A DNA stretch of 64,000 nt, taken from Pempheris klunzingeri (lineage: Eukaryota; Chordata; Actinopteri; Acropomatiformes; Pempheridae). Made by a program: the position numbers and the translations under genes. Positions within the stretch are counted from its first letter, which is position 1. Every line of letters starts with the position of its first letter. Where the stretch lies: assembly GCF_042242105.1 (NCBI RefSeq), contig NC_092019.1, forward strand, positions 15,974,828 through 16,038,827, given 5' to 3'. The notes below the pieces were generated by a model that was not told where the DNA came from, ran no database searches, and was given only the letters and a program-made list of their open reading frames with translations. Shown piece by piece: positions 28,201 through 41,300 of this stretch.

Positions 28201-30928
28201 CTTGTATGTAAATGGTATCACAGATAACACAAACTGCTTTTCATTTGATGTAAAATCCATATGGTGTTCTCTCTGAATTCTTATATTAATCTCAAAAGGT
28301 TTTAATCAATAAAGTTAACCTCTATTTCCTGCTTCTCTCTCCTTACTCACCCCCTGCAGCATGGCCACCAACTGCCCCTTACTCATCCGCTTGGTGATGT
28401 TCTTTAGGCCTTGTGAATCACCCAGGATCTCCTTGGCTTTGAATTGTTTGAGCACACATCTTGGCAAACCTTCTGCAATTGACTGAAGGGCCATCAGCTC
28501 CTCATACGGCAACTTTTTACACTATGGGAAGGCAAAATAAAGCAGGTATAGAGTGAGAGTGAGATCATGTGAGAGACAAACTTCCAGCAGCCCTGCAGGC
28601 CTCACCTTCTCATTGCCCAGCATTTTCTTGACCAGTGCACGCAGTTGGCCACGTGTCCAATTAACAATGGGCCCCAAAGTTTTGAGAACCTCTTTGAGAT
28701 CGTCGGCTGGGATCATGGACAGTTGTTTGGGCGATAACAAGGTGACAATGCTGCCTGTCTTGTGTAGTTCTTGTACAATGCTGGAATTTGACATCATATA
28801 CTTGACGAGCTGCTTCTTCAGCTTAGAGTCGGGAGAGGGGGAGAAAAAACAAAGAGTGATCAAGAGAATACTGAGATTCATGAAATTTGTTACTTCCATC
28901 CTGGTGGAGGGGGACATGGGTGAAAGTTTGAGTAAGTGTGATCAAGTGAGTGATACCCTTTTGCTTCTGGGGTTGTCGCAGTTGTCAAGCTGAGAGAGGA
29001 GTTTCCTGCTTAGGTCAGGAGGTAAGTCTGGAGTGGGGTTATAATGACAGGCCAGTGTGCCGAGCCTGGGGAGATTCAAAATAGCCATTATTCCATCCTT
29101 AAATTTGGACCAGTTCTCCATACTGTCAGGTACATTCATTTATGTACAGAATGATGATCATTAATGTATTTTTTCTCTTATATATTCTTTCTCTGTAACA
29201 ATGCTCTCCCTTATCTTTTATCTTAAGACCTTTCCTCCTTAAAAACCCCATAACTTTCCCCTTTAACAGTGAGTGGAAACCATTGAGACCATATGACTAC
29301 ATTCATCAGTCTTCTTCTGTTTTGTCAAGAAATTACATGACATAAAAATCTGAAAAACCTGAATTTATCTTCAAAATGACATCTGTAAGACTGGATCTTT
29401 TGCAAACAATGCTCTGATCCAGAGTCTTCCTGCACTGAGTTACATACATTCATGCATGAATACACACTTGTCCACATGCTCTGCAAACTCCTTTCCACTG
29501 AAGCACTCTTGAAATTTTTGGAGAAACTTCCTGCCCAGGCTGGGGTTCATCTTGGTGGCCACAGTCAAGCCTGGTTTCAACTTGGCGGAGCGGAAAAATT
29601 CACACAGCTAGAAGAGAAAACGAAGGAAACAAACCAACAGAGATACAAATTAAAATCTTGCCGTTTTCCATTTCCAGTTTCATTGGCTCGTCATCCTTCT
29701 CTGCAGACCCCCTCACCTTTTCTTTGGGAGAAGAATCAACATCTTTTGGTGCTAATTTGGAGAGGTAAGGGCCCATCATGTCCAACGCCTCTGAGTTCAG
29801 CCATTTCAGTGAAGGCTTGCAGCGCTTGAGTGTCTCTACAGAATAAATGAGGTCATAACAAATCACATTCATACTTAAAAGAAAAGGAGGAGACTGAACG
29901 AATTCTTACTTGGTCTTGAGTCAGACGATGGTCTCATTGTACAGTTGAAGTCGTTCTGGATGATCTGCTCTTTTACCCATTTTACCACCTGAGTCCTTTG
30001 CTTTTCAGACATGGCATCATAAACCTCCTTCAGCATTTTTACCCTAGAACCAACAATGTGTTTTGCAATTTTCAGAAAAGCTGCTGAGATATGAGGAGCA
30101 GGACATAAATGTGTAAAGCACACTCACATCTTTTTCATGTTTTGGTCGACTATGTTGGTAGGAAGGTTCATTCTTGTAGAGGGCATATCCTGCAGTAAAG
30201 GTTTGGCAGCCCACAGCAGTGTGTCATAGTCATCAGAGTCCATGTTGTTTTCACTTTGTGTGGTCAAATTCGCCCACGACAGGGGGGCCACAAATGCTTT
30301 CATGTAACATGCAGATGCCTCCTGAGGGAATAAGAGAGTTGGCAAGAATCATTAGAGTGACAGAGAGTGGCATCTTTTAAAGCATTATGATTTCTTTTCA
30401 AAGGATTTTGGCGTTAGTGGGGAGTACTGACAGAGGAGTTCCTCATCAGCTTGATCATGGTTGGAAGATTGCTGCAATTCCACATCTTGTTTGTCTAAAA
30501 AGTAATGATTAAATTCAAATATCAATAACCAATACATATAAACATTATCTTTATGTGAAGAAATCTAAAAATAATTTGTATTTGCACCATTTTATTAACT
30601 TGGCTTGATGAGACTTTGTTGGCTTCGTCAGGAGAGACTGAATGCAGGACTTTGAGAAAAGTAGATAGCACAGAGTTGGGCTGGTCAGCGGTTCTGCCCT
30701 TCATAGGAACATCACTGAGAGTAAAATGAGAGGGGAAAGGATTATTTGGTAAAAATAATCATTTTAAATATTAGCTATTGTGTTTTATTTGTTGGCACAT
30801 TTCAAGCTATAATCATCAACACTTTGCATTCATACACATTAAGAATTACAGTCTTCTACTGAAGCAGCTGCCAGCCAGAGCACCTTGATCGGGGGGTTGT
30901 GTTTATTATAATATATTATTATTGTCTT

Positions 30929-30980
<52 letters not shown>

Positions 30981-32077
30981 GCTCCTACACTCAATATGAG
31001 CCTGCAAAGAGACACACTTGCTGTCATTGAAGATGGTTCTCAGCAGTGCTGCCTTAGGCGCTGGGTATCCTGTAACACAGCAAATGCTCCATATTCATAT
31101 GTTGCACAATTAAAACACATTAGGACAAGTCAGTGCATTTGCCCTGTATTAGTTGGTACTCATGTTACAGAGAGCACTCATAATGTCTGCAAACATACAC
31201 TCACATTTATACACAAATGCCTGGGATTAGCTCTGTCTGATGTTGCAGTGTAGAGAATTTGAACTTGAATTACAAGTTTGAAATTCATGCAAACACACTC
31301 TTTTCTATTTTCTCCCTCACAGACAAATTCATCCCATGATAAAGTCTCACCCTTATCCTGGCACTTCTTCATCTGATGAAAAAAACAAAACAGACATATC
31401 ATGATTATATGGTAAAGGATAATACTTAACAATTTTCTTCTCTGTGATGGTATTAAAAAGGGTTAGGGGCTTTTTAACCACACATTTTTCATGAACTTTA
31501 TGATTTTCTTGAGGAAAGTTTTTGAGGATCCTATGACATTATTTAGCATTATTATTAATTATTATTTTTTGATATATTTTATGGCAAGAAATCTACTTAA
31601 AAATCGAGATCAAACAATAACACATTTAATCAATGGAGCCACTTCATGTTGGGTACAATTAGATTTCTGTGAGTGACTGCATCACTGGCCTCTATAACAT
31701 TAAAGTGAAAAAAAAGAAAGAAAACGACGACAAAGAAAGCTAATCTGTGTTGAACTTGAAAATGTGCATAAATCAGAAACAGTTGCTTTGCATAGTACTT
31801 CTAGATGAGAATCTCATTCAAAACGAAGAAGTATTCACTGAAACTCATACCAGCTTTTTGGCCATGTCTTTGAAGTCACGTTTATTTCCAGGCATCCTGT
31901 CTGGGGGCTTTGCTGAACAGGTAGAAACAAATTATTATGAAAAGACACACATAAACAAGATGCAGGTAATCTGCCAGTTATAAGAGGGAGATGATGCATG
32001 TGATGGTGTTGCTGCTTACCCAAGGTCAGACAGGCCATGATGAGCAGAAAGACAAATGTTCCTCCTTTTGGAGCCAT
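22299..32077 (-). CDS. otoa: Otoancorin-like GPI-anchored protein (mesothelin/stereocilin superfamily)
   Basis: Otoancorin attaches acellular gels to inner-ear sensory epithelia. Twenty-eight exons join in frame to 1183 residues (human about 1140): 32077-32020, 31912-31851, 31372-31351, 31069-31018, 30714-30588, 30494-30432, 30321-30128, 30043-29910, 29835-29717, 29607-29468, 29122-28957, 28821-28606, 28521-28351, 28166-28026, 27783-27734, 27551-27431, 27336-27218, 27126-26985, 26718-26522, 26437-26347, 26190-26064, 25954-25680, 25306-25157, 25070-24928, 24690-24554, 24381-24284, 23468-23315 and 22381-22299. The N-terminus is a signal peptide (MAPKGGTFVFLLIMACLTLG) and the C-terminus is a GPI signal (SAVMKPLLFLLMGFLLL). 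Between them are helical superfamily repeats such as LSPKQLSMIPADDLKEVLKTLG. FGDPSTWTEAQVSDLGNI and LGALGPDNAAMVTSEQRAAL closely resemble the otoancorin C-terminal region as I recall it. An RKKR site (833-836) precedes an Asn/Gly/Ser linker. A 5'UTR exon likely ends at 32865. A mesothelin-like paralog is the main alternative. Confidence 0.86.
30935..30983. repeat. (TA)n microsatellite followed by (CA)n
   Basis: About 36 bases of alternating TA run into ACACACAC, within an otoa intron between exons 4 and 5. Confidence 0.9.
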
Positions 32078-34324
32078 GAAGAAAAGACCTGCCTGATTTG
32101 AACAGAATTCAAAGTGTGCATTAAGAGCAACACATATTACAACTGATTTTAACATATATTTTATAATGATGTGCTTTTCTTTCCATAACAGAAAAAAGTT
32201 ATTCTTTGTCAGGTGTGAGGATTGTATAATTAGGTCTCTGGTTGTTATGGAACCTCGTCTCCATGTGAGCCACCTCCAGTTTTCTGACATACATCCTTCT
32301 CTGAGGAATGGTGATAATACTTCCCTATAGTTACCATCTTTGCTACTTCTCCTAAGGGAGGCTCCATGGACTTTGGAGGATAACGTGCTGTGAAAAACAG
32401 GTTCACAAGTGTACATGATGTACTGTGACACAATATTTTGTCAGCTTCTCGAATGGTTCTCACATATTGTTCTGTCTCAAACATTTGCATGTTGGTCATT
32501 TGCATACATTCAATTTGTTTACTTTCCATTGATTTTACTTTTCATTTAAATATGCTTAATGAGTAAAAATAAGAACAATACAATAGTAATTACATTATCC
32601 CAAGTCCTTCTAGTGTCTCTTGTACAGCCAGACAAAATTTTAATGAGTAATTATTTATTTGCCGGTTAAATAATACATCAACCTGACATCACAGGTAGCC
32701 ATCATTTGTCAATTATTAGGTAAGACAAACAAAATAAATAACTATCAAAACATTCAAAAACACGTGTATTTTACCTGCAAATCTTTTAACTATGTTACTG
32801 CTTAAACATAATGACATACCTGAAACTATAAACACAATCTATGTACAAATTAGTTTTTACTCACAGAGTGTGTGTGTTGCTTCTCTGCCTTTCTCTGAAG
32901 CCTGATGTGAGTTGGCCGGGTGGTTACCTGTCCTCTACTGAGTCAAAGCAGGTGCATGGTATTAAAACAGTCTGTTAGTGTGTTTGTGTGTGTGCATGAG
33001 ACAGAGAGGGAGGGGGGGAGAGAGAGAGAGAGAGAGGGAGAGAGAGAGAGAGAGAGAGAGGGCTGTGCACTCTTCTAGATGTCTATTTTAACTGATGCAT
33101 TATAATTTTTCTTGGCAAAATACTTTAATAAGTTTCTGGATTGTCATCACAAATAAAACTGCAGCTTTTACTCTAATCTTTTCATTAAACCACTGCACAC
33201 TTGTAAATCTGACACAATGGTTCACAGTGCTGAGTGACGAGCTGACAATAGATCATAAAGCAATGAGACTTGATTGGATGAGCAGTTTCTCATTTATTTC
33301 TGAGTTTCTATACGATGATACGATTATTCTTCATATCATACATCAGTTCAAATGACAGTTGGAAAAGGAGGAAGGGCTAGTACAAACAAATGTACAAACC
33401 ACAAACAAATATGTTGCTGGATTTTCCAAAGAGAAGTACAAAGCCAAAACAAACAAAGACCACAACATAATTAAAAGCTCTATTCAAGCTCTCCAGCTGG
33501 AAAACATAAAACAGCAGCCTCTGAGAACCGAGTGGTAATGATGAAGTCGGTTAAGAGTCTAAAAAAGACAGGAGATTCAAAGTCAGTGAACTTTCACAAC
33601 AAGATGCAACGATTTCATATAACTTGTATAAATGAGTGGCTGTCTGTCTGAAAACTACAGTTCCATTATTAAACCTATTTCTCTTTTTTTGTTTTCCAAA
33701 CAAATGTGAATCCTACTTTCCAAAGGCACAAAACAGAATATGTATATTAAAAAGCAAAAGGAGATAAGAAAATAAAACTAAGGACAGAATTTGAGGAGAG
33801 ACTGGATTATGAATACTTATTATCTAAAAAGTAGAAAAACGTCTATTTGTCTATTTGCAGCTTCATCACTAAATAATTGAGCGAAGTAAATATTATATCT
33901 TGACTGGTCTATGTAGTTGAGTCTATATGCAGGTCAATGCAGACTACAGTATGTCCACTCATCAACTGACTCCACAGTGGGAAGGGCTAGTTGCAGCTAG
34001 TAAACACAAACTCCAGTATGTCCCTTCACAATCATGTTCACAATCATGTTAGCAATCATGCGACAAAGAGCACACGGTGCTGTATGTGGAATACCCACAG
34101 GATATCCTCTTCTCATCAACCTTTAATCACACTCATTAGGAGCAGCCTTTGCCATCTATTCCTGGCTGGCTTCCTGCGTATGGATGATAGCAATCTGACA
34201 ATAATGCTATCAGCTGAACAATTTGTGGACTGACACAAACGTATCAGTGTCTTTGTTGTTACTAGAGTAGAGTCTGTACATGTACAAGGCTCAAAGACGA
34301 AGCACCATGAATGTTGGTTGTGTC
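32078..34324. other. otoa 5' region and riiad1 3' region
   Basis: The otoa leader spans 32078-32092 plus a non-coding exon whose donor (CTCT before GTGAGT) is at 32865; its promoter should lie near 32.9-33.0 kb. A (GA)n tract follows. From about 33.3 to 34.3 kb is the probable riiad1 3'UTR, with minus-strand AATAAA (TTTATT at 33293-33298). No other gene features were seen. Confidence 0.5.
33001..33061. repeat. (GA)n microsatellite
   Basis: This is 61 bases of interrupted GA repeat with a short G-run, just upstream of the inferred otoa transcription start. It is purine-rich on the + strand, that is pyrimidine-rich in the sense direction of otoa. Confidence 0.92.
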
Positions 34325-36003
34325 TCACTCCACATCACTGTTTCCTTCCATTTTGGAGCCAGTGACCACATGAAGGTTTGGGCTGGTGAAGTGATCTGAA
34401 AAAGGCCATTGACAGAGGTGAGTGACGTGAAGTGAAGATTATGCTGGTGTGTGTTAGTAGTAAGTTTAATTTAATTAAACACCATTAGTCATAACCTTGG
34501 CAACGTTTAAAGAATAAAGGTTAGTGTCAGTGGAACTAAGCCATCATCCCTTTTGCTCCTACCAAAGTTTTAGTATAATCTTTCAAATTGTGTCACAAAA
34601 TTGCATTTTAAAACAGCTGAGTCAATAGTGCATTTGTTTTCTGCACCTCCTTGATGTCACCCAGTTCATCTGTGTAGCTCATTGATGTGTTTTTGATTGT
34701 TTTAGGACAACAAGGGAGGTCTAAGGCACAGAGAAATTAGCTATATCATGTTACACACACAATGCTTGTTAGTTGGATCAATTAATTGTTGGGTTTGGAC
34801 TTTTGATTTGATTTTTTTTTACAATAAAAAACAACTATGAATCATTACACCCAACACAATAAAATCACAACATTAAATGTGACATACAAAAAACAAAGGA
34901 ATGCACAATTCACTGTGTGTGTGTATGAGAGGGTGTGTGTGTGTGTGTGTGTGCAGAACTCACCTGCAGCAAACTTGCGGATGTCAGCAGGCCTTTTAAG
35001 AACCACATCTCTGTTGAGGGATGACAGGTGTGTTGAGGATGGTTGACTCCCAGCCAACATGTCAAGTCAAGTTGTTTAATAGAATGTGGTGAAATGGTTT
35101 TTTTTTTTTTAAAAGTATGGCACTTAAAGAATTCATTTTATCATCCTAACAAAACAACAAAGCTAATGGTCACCAGCCAAATTCAGGGTTAAATTACACT
35201 TACACTGGAATAGTTTGCCTGTCAAATTACATTTAAGTTTCTTCCGAAACATATTTGCATAATCCTCCATTTGGTTAGGCTTTAATTCATTCATTTTTAA
35301 AGCATATAATTGTTACAGCATTGTTTTAAGATAAGATAAGATAAGATATTCCTTTATTTATCCCACAATGGGGAAATTTCAAGTCAGCAGCAGTTCTGAT
35401 TCACACATACAAGATACAGTTCACACATACAAAGAAAGGGAATAAAAAATATTAAATATATATATGTTTGTATTTAATAAAGTTAAATATTAATTCAAAT
35501 AGCTGTTAGATAGCTGTTATGTCCGCTTCTTCCTCTTAAATATAGTAAGATACACTGTTACTATTTGTGATTCTCTGTAATATTTGCTGGTTTCTTTGAT
35601 CATACATCCTATTAAATACAAGTAGCAATGAAAAGGAGGACACTAACATTAGGACAAGAGTAACGGGACAAGATCCACGTTAACATTCATAAAGGCTCGC
35701 TTTGTCGTGTCGTTACTCACTGGGATTTGTTTGTTTACATCCAGATGAGAGAGCTGGACTCCTTCAGCATGTCATGAGGAGCAGGCTGAGTTTATGCTCG
35801 TTTCAAACTAAAGCTAAAGCTCACCAGCTGACACAGAGAACAAAGTTAACCTGCTGATTATCACCGATTAACATCTACTGACCTCAGAAAGTCGCCTATC
35901 AATACTTCAACCTCTGGATGTGACCTCAAATATTTCTCATTGTCGATTCTCGTCTTGATCTGAGAATCAGAAGAAGAAAAAACATTTGAGACTTGCTGAT
36001 AAC

Positions 36004-36050
<47 letters not shown>

Positions 36051-36179
36051 AGGCTGCAGTTTATAGCAAGCTAATGTAGCTTTAGGCTTCAGTGTTACCT
36101 TGAACTGTCGCAGTTTCTCTTGCTGCTCAGCGCTCAACACGCCGACGTCCAGTTTCGCCAAACCGCCTTTTCCGGCCAT
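34325..36179 (-). CDS. riiad1: RIIa domain-containing protein 1
   Basis: This small protein has a PKA regulatory subunit II-type dimerisation/docking fold, a family linked to cilia and flagella. Four exons give 91 residues (human 92): 36179-36099, 35959-35883, 35010-34964 and 34395-34325. Exon 1 encodes MAGKGGLAKLDVGVLSAEQQEKLRQFK. Exons 2 and 3 encode the conserved core KTRIDNEKYLRSHPEVEVLI, GDFLR and DVVLKRPADIRKFAADHF. The tail is TSPNLHVVTGSKMEGNSDVE. The exon pattern and length match the mammalian gene, which also lies at human 1q21. The ATG at 36179 is preferred because the codon before it is GTG. An RFX-type X-box lies about 150 bases upstream. Confidence 0.95.
34914..34954. repeat. 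(GT)n microsatellite
   Basis: This is an interrupted GT repeat immediately downstream of the riiad1 exon 3 donor; the pure part is about 22 bases. Confidence 0.85.
35331..35450. repeat. Dispersed teleost repeat fragment with (GATAA)n head
   Basis: AAGAT units are followed by ATTCCTTTATTTATCCCACA and ATGGGGAAATTT. I recognise this combination from many copies scattered through percomorph genomes. Element class and ends cannot be set from one copy. It lies in riiad1 intron 2. Confidence 0.55.
36006..36049. repeat. (CA)n microsatellite
   Basis: This is a pure 44-base CA repeat in riiad1 intron 1, just before the exon 2 acceptor region. Confidence 0.95.
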
Positions 36180-36331
36180 CACTTCTCTACAAAAGTTCGT
36201 CTATATTTTGTCTGCAAATACCGTAAAATGAACACTGGCCGCCTATCTAAACTAGTTCACCGTTTGGAGCCATGTTAGACTCAAAATGGTCACCTGTTAC
36301 TGACACAGTTGCGTGCTGTCTAGCAACACCT

Positions 36332-36345
36332 GTTGCTGTGGAAAC
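36332..36345. promoter_or_regulatory. Candidate RFX X-box upstream of riiad1
   Basis: The sequence GTTGCTGTGGAAAC fits the X-box consensus RYYNYY-N2-RRNRAC at every fixed position. It lies about 150 bases upstream of the riiad1 ATG, the normal place for X-boxes in ciliary genes. The link to RFX/FOXJ1 control is inferred from the consensus and the gene class. Confidence 0.5.
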
Positions 36346-37019
36346 GACCTCCACCAATTTACGGCTCCGTCGCTAGGTGGCGACATACGGCAGGAAAAAC
36401 CATTATCGTTATGATTATTATTATGATTATTATTATTACTTTAATAAAACAAGCCAATAGTTCACAACCATTGTACAATCTATGTTCACAACACTATTAC
36501 AATTTTAAGTGATTTTGTAAATTAAATGAATCTGTCTTTAAAAGTGAGAGTGAGCTGTTGTGTCAGCTTCAGGCCTCAAAAATTCAACTTTTTAAACTTT
36601 TCTGTCATGTTACAAGAGCAGTAAACTGCCAGAACTGACTCAGTTCATCAACTTTTCTATTTACACACACCAAATCCCACATATGACCATACAAATCCTG
36701 TTTGATAAGGATTTGCCTAAGAACTGATTAGGTCCAGCTGTATTAAAAGCTGTAAAACTATTTCAAAATCCTTTTGATTTTTGTCTTTTAGTATCCCAAT
36801 ATGGCTAGATTAAGCTGCTAGTGGGGCCAATCAAAAAAAGAGGCCTGTGATAATTCCCTGTTCCTTCCATTCCTACCAGTTTCCTCATGCTTTCTTTGCT
36901 AGAATACTACAGAAACCCAGATTTGTTGACTGGTAATTTGATTTTATTAATTAAGAATAAAATTGAGCATGAAGGTCTTAACTATACTTTACGACTGACG
37001 CCCTCTTCAAGCCAGAGCC

Positions 37020-37290
37020 TCTCGGTTTAGGACTAAAGCAGGGGCCGCTGTAAGGCCTGTGTCACCTCAACTGTGGCTCACACAACTCCTCCAAGTCTGC
37101 ATGTAGAAGTGTCCTTGAGCAAGACACTGAACCCCAACTTGCTCCTGAAGCAGCTTCAGTGTGTGAGTGTGTGTGAAAGAATAGTCTCCTCCAACTTAGA
37201 TTCTTCCTGTATGAATGATGAGTGAATGGGTGAATGAAGATGTGATGTAAAAGCACTTTGAGTAGTCAAAATGACTGGGAAGCGTATTCT
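37020..37290. repeat. Dispersed fish repeat (GAGCAAGACACTGAACCCC family)
   Basis: It contains CCTTGAGCAAGACACTGAAC, GAATGGGTGAATG and GTAAAAGCACTTTGAGTAGT, motifs that recur together in a very common fish interspersed repeat whose class I cannot fix. A second, inverted and diverged relative is at 47125-47215. Confidence 0.6.
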
Positions 37291-37412
37291 TCAAACCTTG
37301 CAAAGAACATGTGGAAACTAAAAGGGCAGGATGTGAGTGATATATTTGATAAACCTTAACAAAATTACTTACAAACAGAACATGAGGAGGTATTTTTTGA
37401 CTCAGGCCACAC

Positions 37413-37418
37413 TTTATT
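37413..37418 (-). promoter_or_regulatory. Probable il6r poly(A) signal
   Basis: TTTATT on the + strand reads AATAAA on the minus strand, about 250 bases after the il6r stop codon. Confidence 0.55.
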
Positions 37419-37664
37419 ATGCCACAGACATAGGAGGTAGTAGCTGAAAGGCTGCTATTCAGACAAAAGTCTTTTAGAGGTATGTTAGGCACGATAGAGT
37501 TAGATAGATAGAGAGACAAATTACATAAGCTGTTCCTGAGTTTGCTTCCAACAGAAGCCCATCGAGGGACCATACAAATCTATACAAGTCAATAAATCTT
37601 TTGTCACACTGGCTTTAAAATGGAAAAACAATCCAAAGAAGTAGTTCCCCCGTCTGCCTGGTCA

Positions 37665-38345
37665 TCAGTACCTCTGGAGCAAGAAATAACTTGTGTTATC
37701 AAAGTGCATGCCCTCTATCCTCTTCTTCACCTGCTGTTCTTCCTCATTTTCCTCTTCCCCTTCTTCCACTTCACTTTCTTTGTAACGCAGAGGGGCAAAG
37801 GTCACCAGAGCCTGCACTTCTGGAGCTGTTGGGGCAGAAGGTGGAGGTGGAGGCGAAGGCTGAGGCGAGTCACCACAATGGGCGACGACACTCTGACTCT
37901 GGATTTTAGACATAAACTTGTCCTTGTGTCTAAAATGAAAAAAAGAGAAGTTGACAAAGAATGTGCTGAGGTTTAAAATCAATGCCGTCCATCCACCAAC
38001 TATTATTTAACTCATGTTATCCATGTTATAGATATAATGGTGTTTATTGTACAGCAGAAAATACAGACATACTAAAACATAACCAAGTGCACATCTCACT
38101 ACCTGAATATGTAGATAGCCAAGATGACTGACAAGAGAGCAAATGAACTGAGGATCCACAGGACGTGATGTGACACCTCCACTGTGATCTTCACTGGTTC
38201 ACAAACCGTAGTAACTAAAAGGAGAGAAGAAGTGAAGAGAAATCCCAATGGAGCTCAATAACATGTATGCAAGTATATGTTTGGGTGTGCCTGAATGTGT
38301 GCCTGAATAAGTAAGTGAGTCTGTGTGTGTGTGTGTGTGTGTGTG

Positions 38346-38395
<50 letters not shown>

Positions 38396-41300
38396 GTGTT
38401 GAGCCATGTCTCCTATGGCTTGTTTCGTTGTTGTGCCTCAATTATTATGATGACATGGCTTCCTGTTAAAAACCCAGTGGGGCAGATGGGGGTTTTCAGC
38501 ACTAACAACATTTAAGAGTTCCCCCTCTCTCGTTCTTTTCCCCCCGTCTCACCACACACACATGCACACACACACACACACAATTAACCAACCATCCAAC
38601 CAACCAACTATCTTACCATCATTTTCATATGTTCCAGAGCCTTCAGTGTAGACTGTAAGCTGCAAGGTAAAGACATAACACATGGAAGAGTATGAGATAC
38701 TGGAGACAGGACAACAATAAACAATGTATGCAGTGCGAGTGTTGGGGGAAAATCAGACAGAGAGAGCATCATGGATTTTCTGATAGAGAAGTGCAACGTT
38801 GAGACTCTTACCATTGTGGTACTGAGCTCTTCATTCAACAGCTCAACTGACCCTGGAGCTGAGGAAAGAGACATCCATATATGTTTACACTGTATATATA
38901 AAATTAACTGATCAATTTTAACATCAGCCAATGTCCATCCATACAGATGTCACGTTATCAAGCGTTATTAAGCTCCTGCAACAGAGTCTTAAGTAAAAGT
39001 TAAAGCATATTGTAATTAGTGGATTATCTAGATTAGTGTTTCCCATCTGGGATTTGGGGTCAAACCTGAGGGTTAGCATGATGATGAGCAGGATAGGAAT
39101 CAGAAAAAACATAGTTCTGTTGTTTATTTTTTGTTTAGATTTCCATCTAATGTTTGCCTTTTTTCTTGTGGATTATTGTATTCACATTTTTTTTTCGTAT
39201 TTTTTTGTACTTGTAACAAGTAGACTTGTACAATCAGTAACGAGTGGATTACTTTGTTTTAAAGGACCACAAGCAAAAAAGATTGGGAACCACTGATCTA
39301 GTGTTCTGTGAGTGTATACTTCTGTTAGGTCGTCAAGAATTGCAAAAAAAAGTTTATTTTGCAGTAGAGAGTTATTAAACCTGCATATCAACTGTTCAAT
39401 TTTACAGTCTTCTTCATGTCTTCTGAGTGCAAGTGTGTGAGTTCTTCTGCGATGTGCCTGCACATGAAATAGTCTTTTTACTAAGGCACTTTATATGCAC
39501 ATTCCCTGATCCAAAAGTAGGCAGGATGCATAGAATATTTATTAATTTATTTTTGGGACAGTTTGTGCTTTTATTTCGGTATTTTGGCTGTAGAGAGCTG
39601 ACAGGAAATGAGAGGAGAGAGAAAAGTTGATGACATGCAACAAAGATCTCAGACTGGGGAAGTTAAAGCTCAGAAGAGAAGCTCAATAACATTATCATGC
39701 CTGTCCAATAAATATGAACCAACAGCAGGAGACATTAGCATAGCTTAGCAGAAAGACTGGAAACAGCTATCGTGGCTCTGTCCAAAGATAAACAGTCCTC
39801 CTACCTGAACCACACTAATTAACTTCTCATGTCTAGTTGGTTAAATCTTTCCTAAAATAGTCAAGTTGAAAGTCAGCGTTACAGAGAACAGAAGAATGTG
39901 TTAAAAATTTGCAACAGCATGTCACCTTCATTTTAAATGAGGTACATTTCATTTAGTAAGTGGTAGTAGCCTATGTTCTATTCTTTTCTTCACAAAGAAA
40001 CGTATCCAGAGTCCAGAATACTGCGTGCATGATGTGCATAAGCAGTAAACTTATTCAGAGAGGACCTGGAAGGGCTAATAGTGTGTATGTATGGGAGGAA
40101 GTTTTCATACACAGCGTGCCTGGAATAACCCCATCATACGGGAAGGAAAGAGGAGTCCTGCCTCCTTCGGTTGTCATGGCGACTTTTGTCTGGGTCCAGG
40201 GTGGTTCAATGATTTACAAGTCCACTTAATTCACATCAAAGTCCAAATCTCTGAAATCATACGGCACTTTTTCTGGATGTTGGCTCCTGAGTGATTTGAT
40301 GTTTCTATTAGTAACAGTGACAGTCTGATCTCTTTTCTAAATGATTTGATTTGGTGCTGTTCTTTCTATGTGTGCATATGTGTGTTTACCTATCCAGCTG
40401 CTGGCACTGACAGGCGTACTCCAATCACTCCACTGACCGTCATATTCCTCTTTAGTTCTGATCTGTATCTGGTACTCAACACCAGGCATTGCATCAGTGA
40501 TAGTGCAACGCTGGTTGTTAACAGCTATTATCTAAATAGACACATAGAAATAGACAGTCAGGTAAACACACATCTCACTGTCACCCTTAACAGTGCATCG
40601 AACCACTGAGCTGTGAAAAATTAACACACACTGACATGCTCAAAACCGCCCATGCATGCATAGATACCCAACATCTTTTGGGTGTACCGGCACACACCTG
40701 CCCATATGAGGAGAACTGGAGAGGTTTGTATTTGACCTCATAGGTTAGTTTATAATAGCTGTCTTGAGACTTCCAGGAGGTTGGGAAACTCCAGGTGACC
40801 ACAATCTTCTTGTTCTGTCCCTTCTCCTGTCCGGCCCACACGTTTGACGGAGGGTCAGGCTTTACTGAGGGAGCAGGCAGGAATATAGTGAGAGCTTTAG
40901 TGCGCTTTACAAACACACATGTGACATGGACACACACCCGCCTTAACACACCCACTTACAAATTTCCAGAGGTGTGAAGTTCAGCAGGGCGCTGGTGGCG
41001 TTGCCTGTGATGCTTGTAACGCACAGGTAGGCAATGTGAAGGATTCTCTGCTCGTCGTCATTGTGGTCTAGAGCACACCAACAGCGGGAGCGCTGAGGTG
41101 AGTATGAGCACTGAAAACGAGTGAACGTCTGCATGGGGCTGAGGGAAGGAAAGACAGAGAAAGAGCAGTGTCACATTAAGACATAAAGAGAAGAATATAA
41201 CATGTCATATAACATGGAGAACATTACTGGATTTGCTGTTGCAGTTTTAGCCTCTGTATGAAATCCAGCTCTCTGTCTCCCCTCATTTCTGGATTTTCAA

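Larger units (their letters stand above)
36180..37664. other. riiad1 promoter region and il6r 3' region
   Basis: The first 200 bases are CpG-containing and hold the riiad1 promoter elements. From about 36.4 kb the DNA is AT-rich. A dispersed repeat lies at 37020-37290. Minus-strand AATAAA (TTTATT at 37413-37418) is the likely il6r poly(A) signal, giving a 3'UTR of about 250 bases. Confidence 0.55.

Noticed and set aside
31835-32431. 198-residue open frame on the minus strand over the otoa start
   Set aside because: Only the part from MAPKGGTF (32077) down to the donor at 32020 is coding. The rest is an accidental extension into intron and leader.
39960-40294. Two overlapping + strand open frames of 67-89 residues
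   Set aside because: They lie in an il6r intron next to a dispersed repeat, use different frames and have no recognisable domain.
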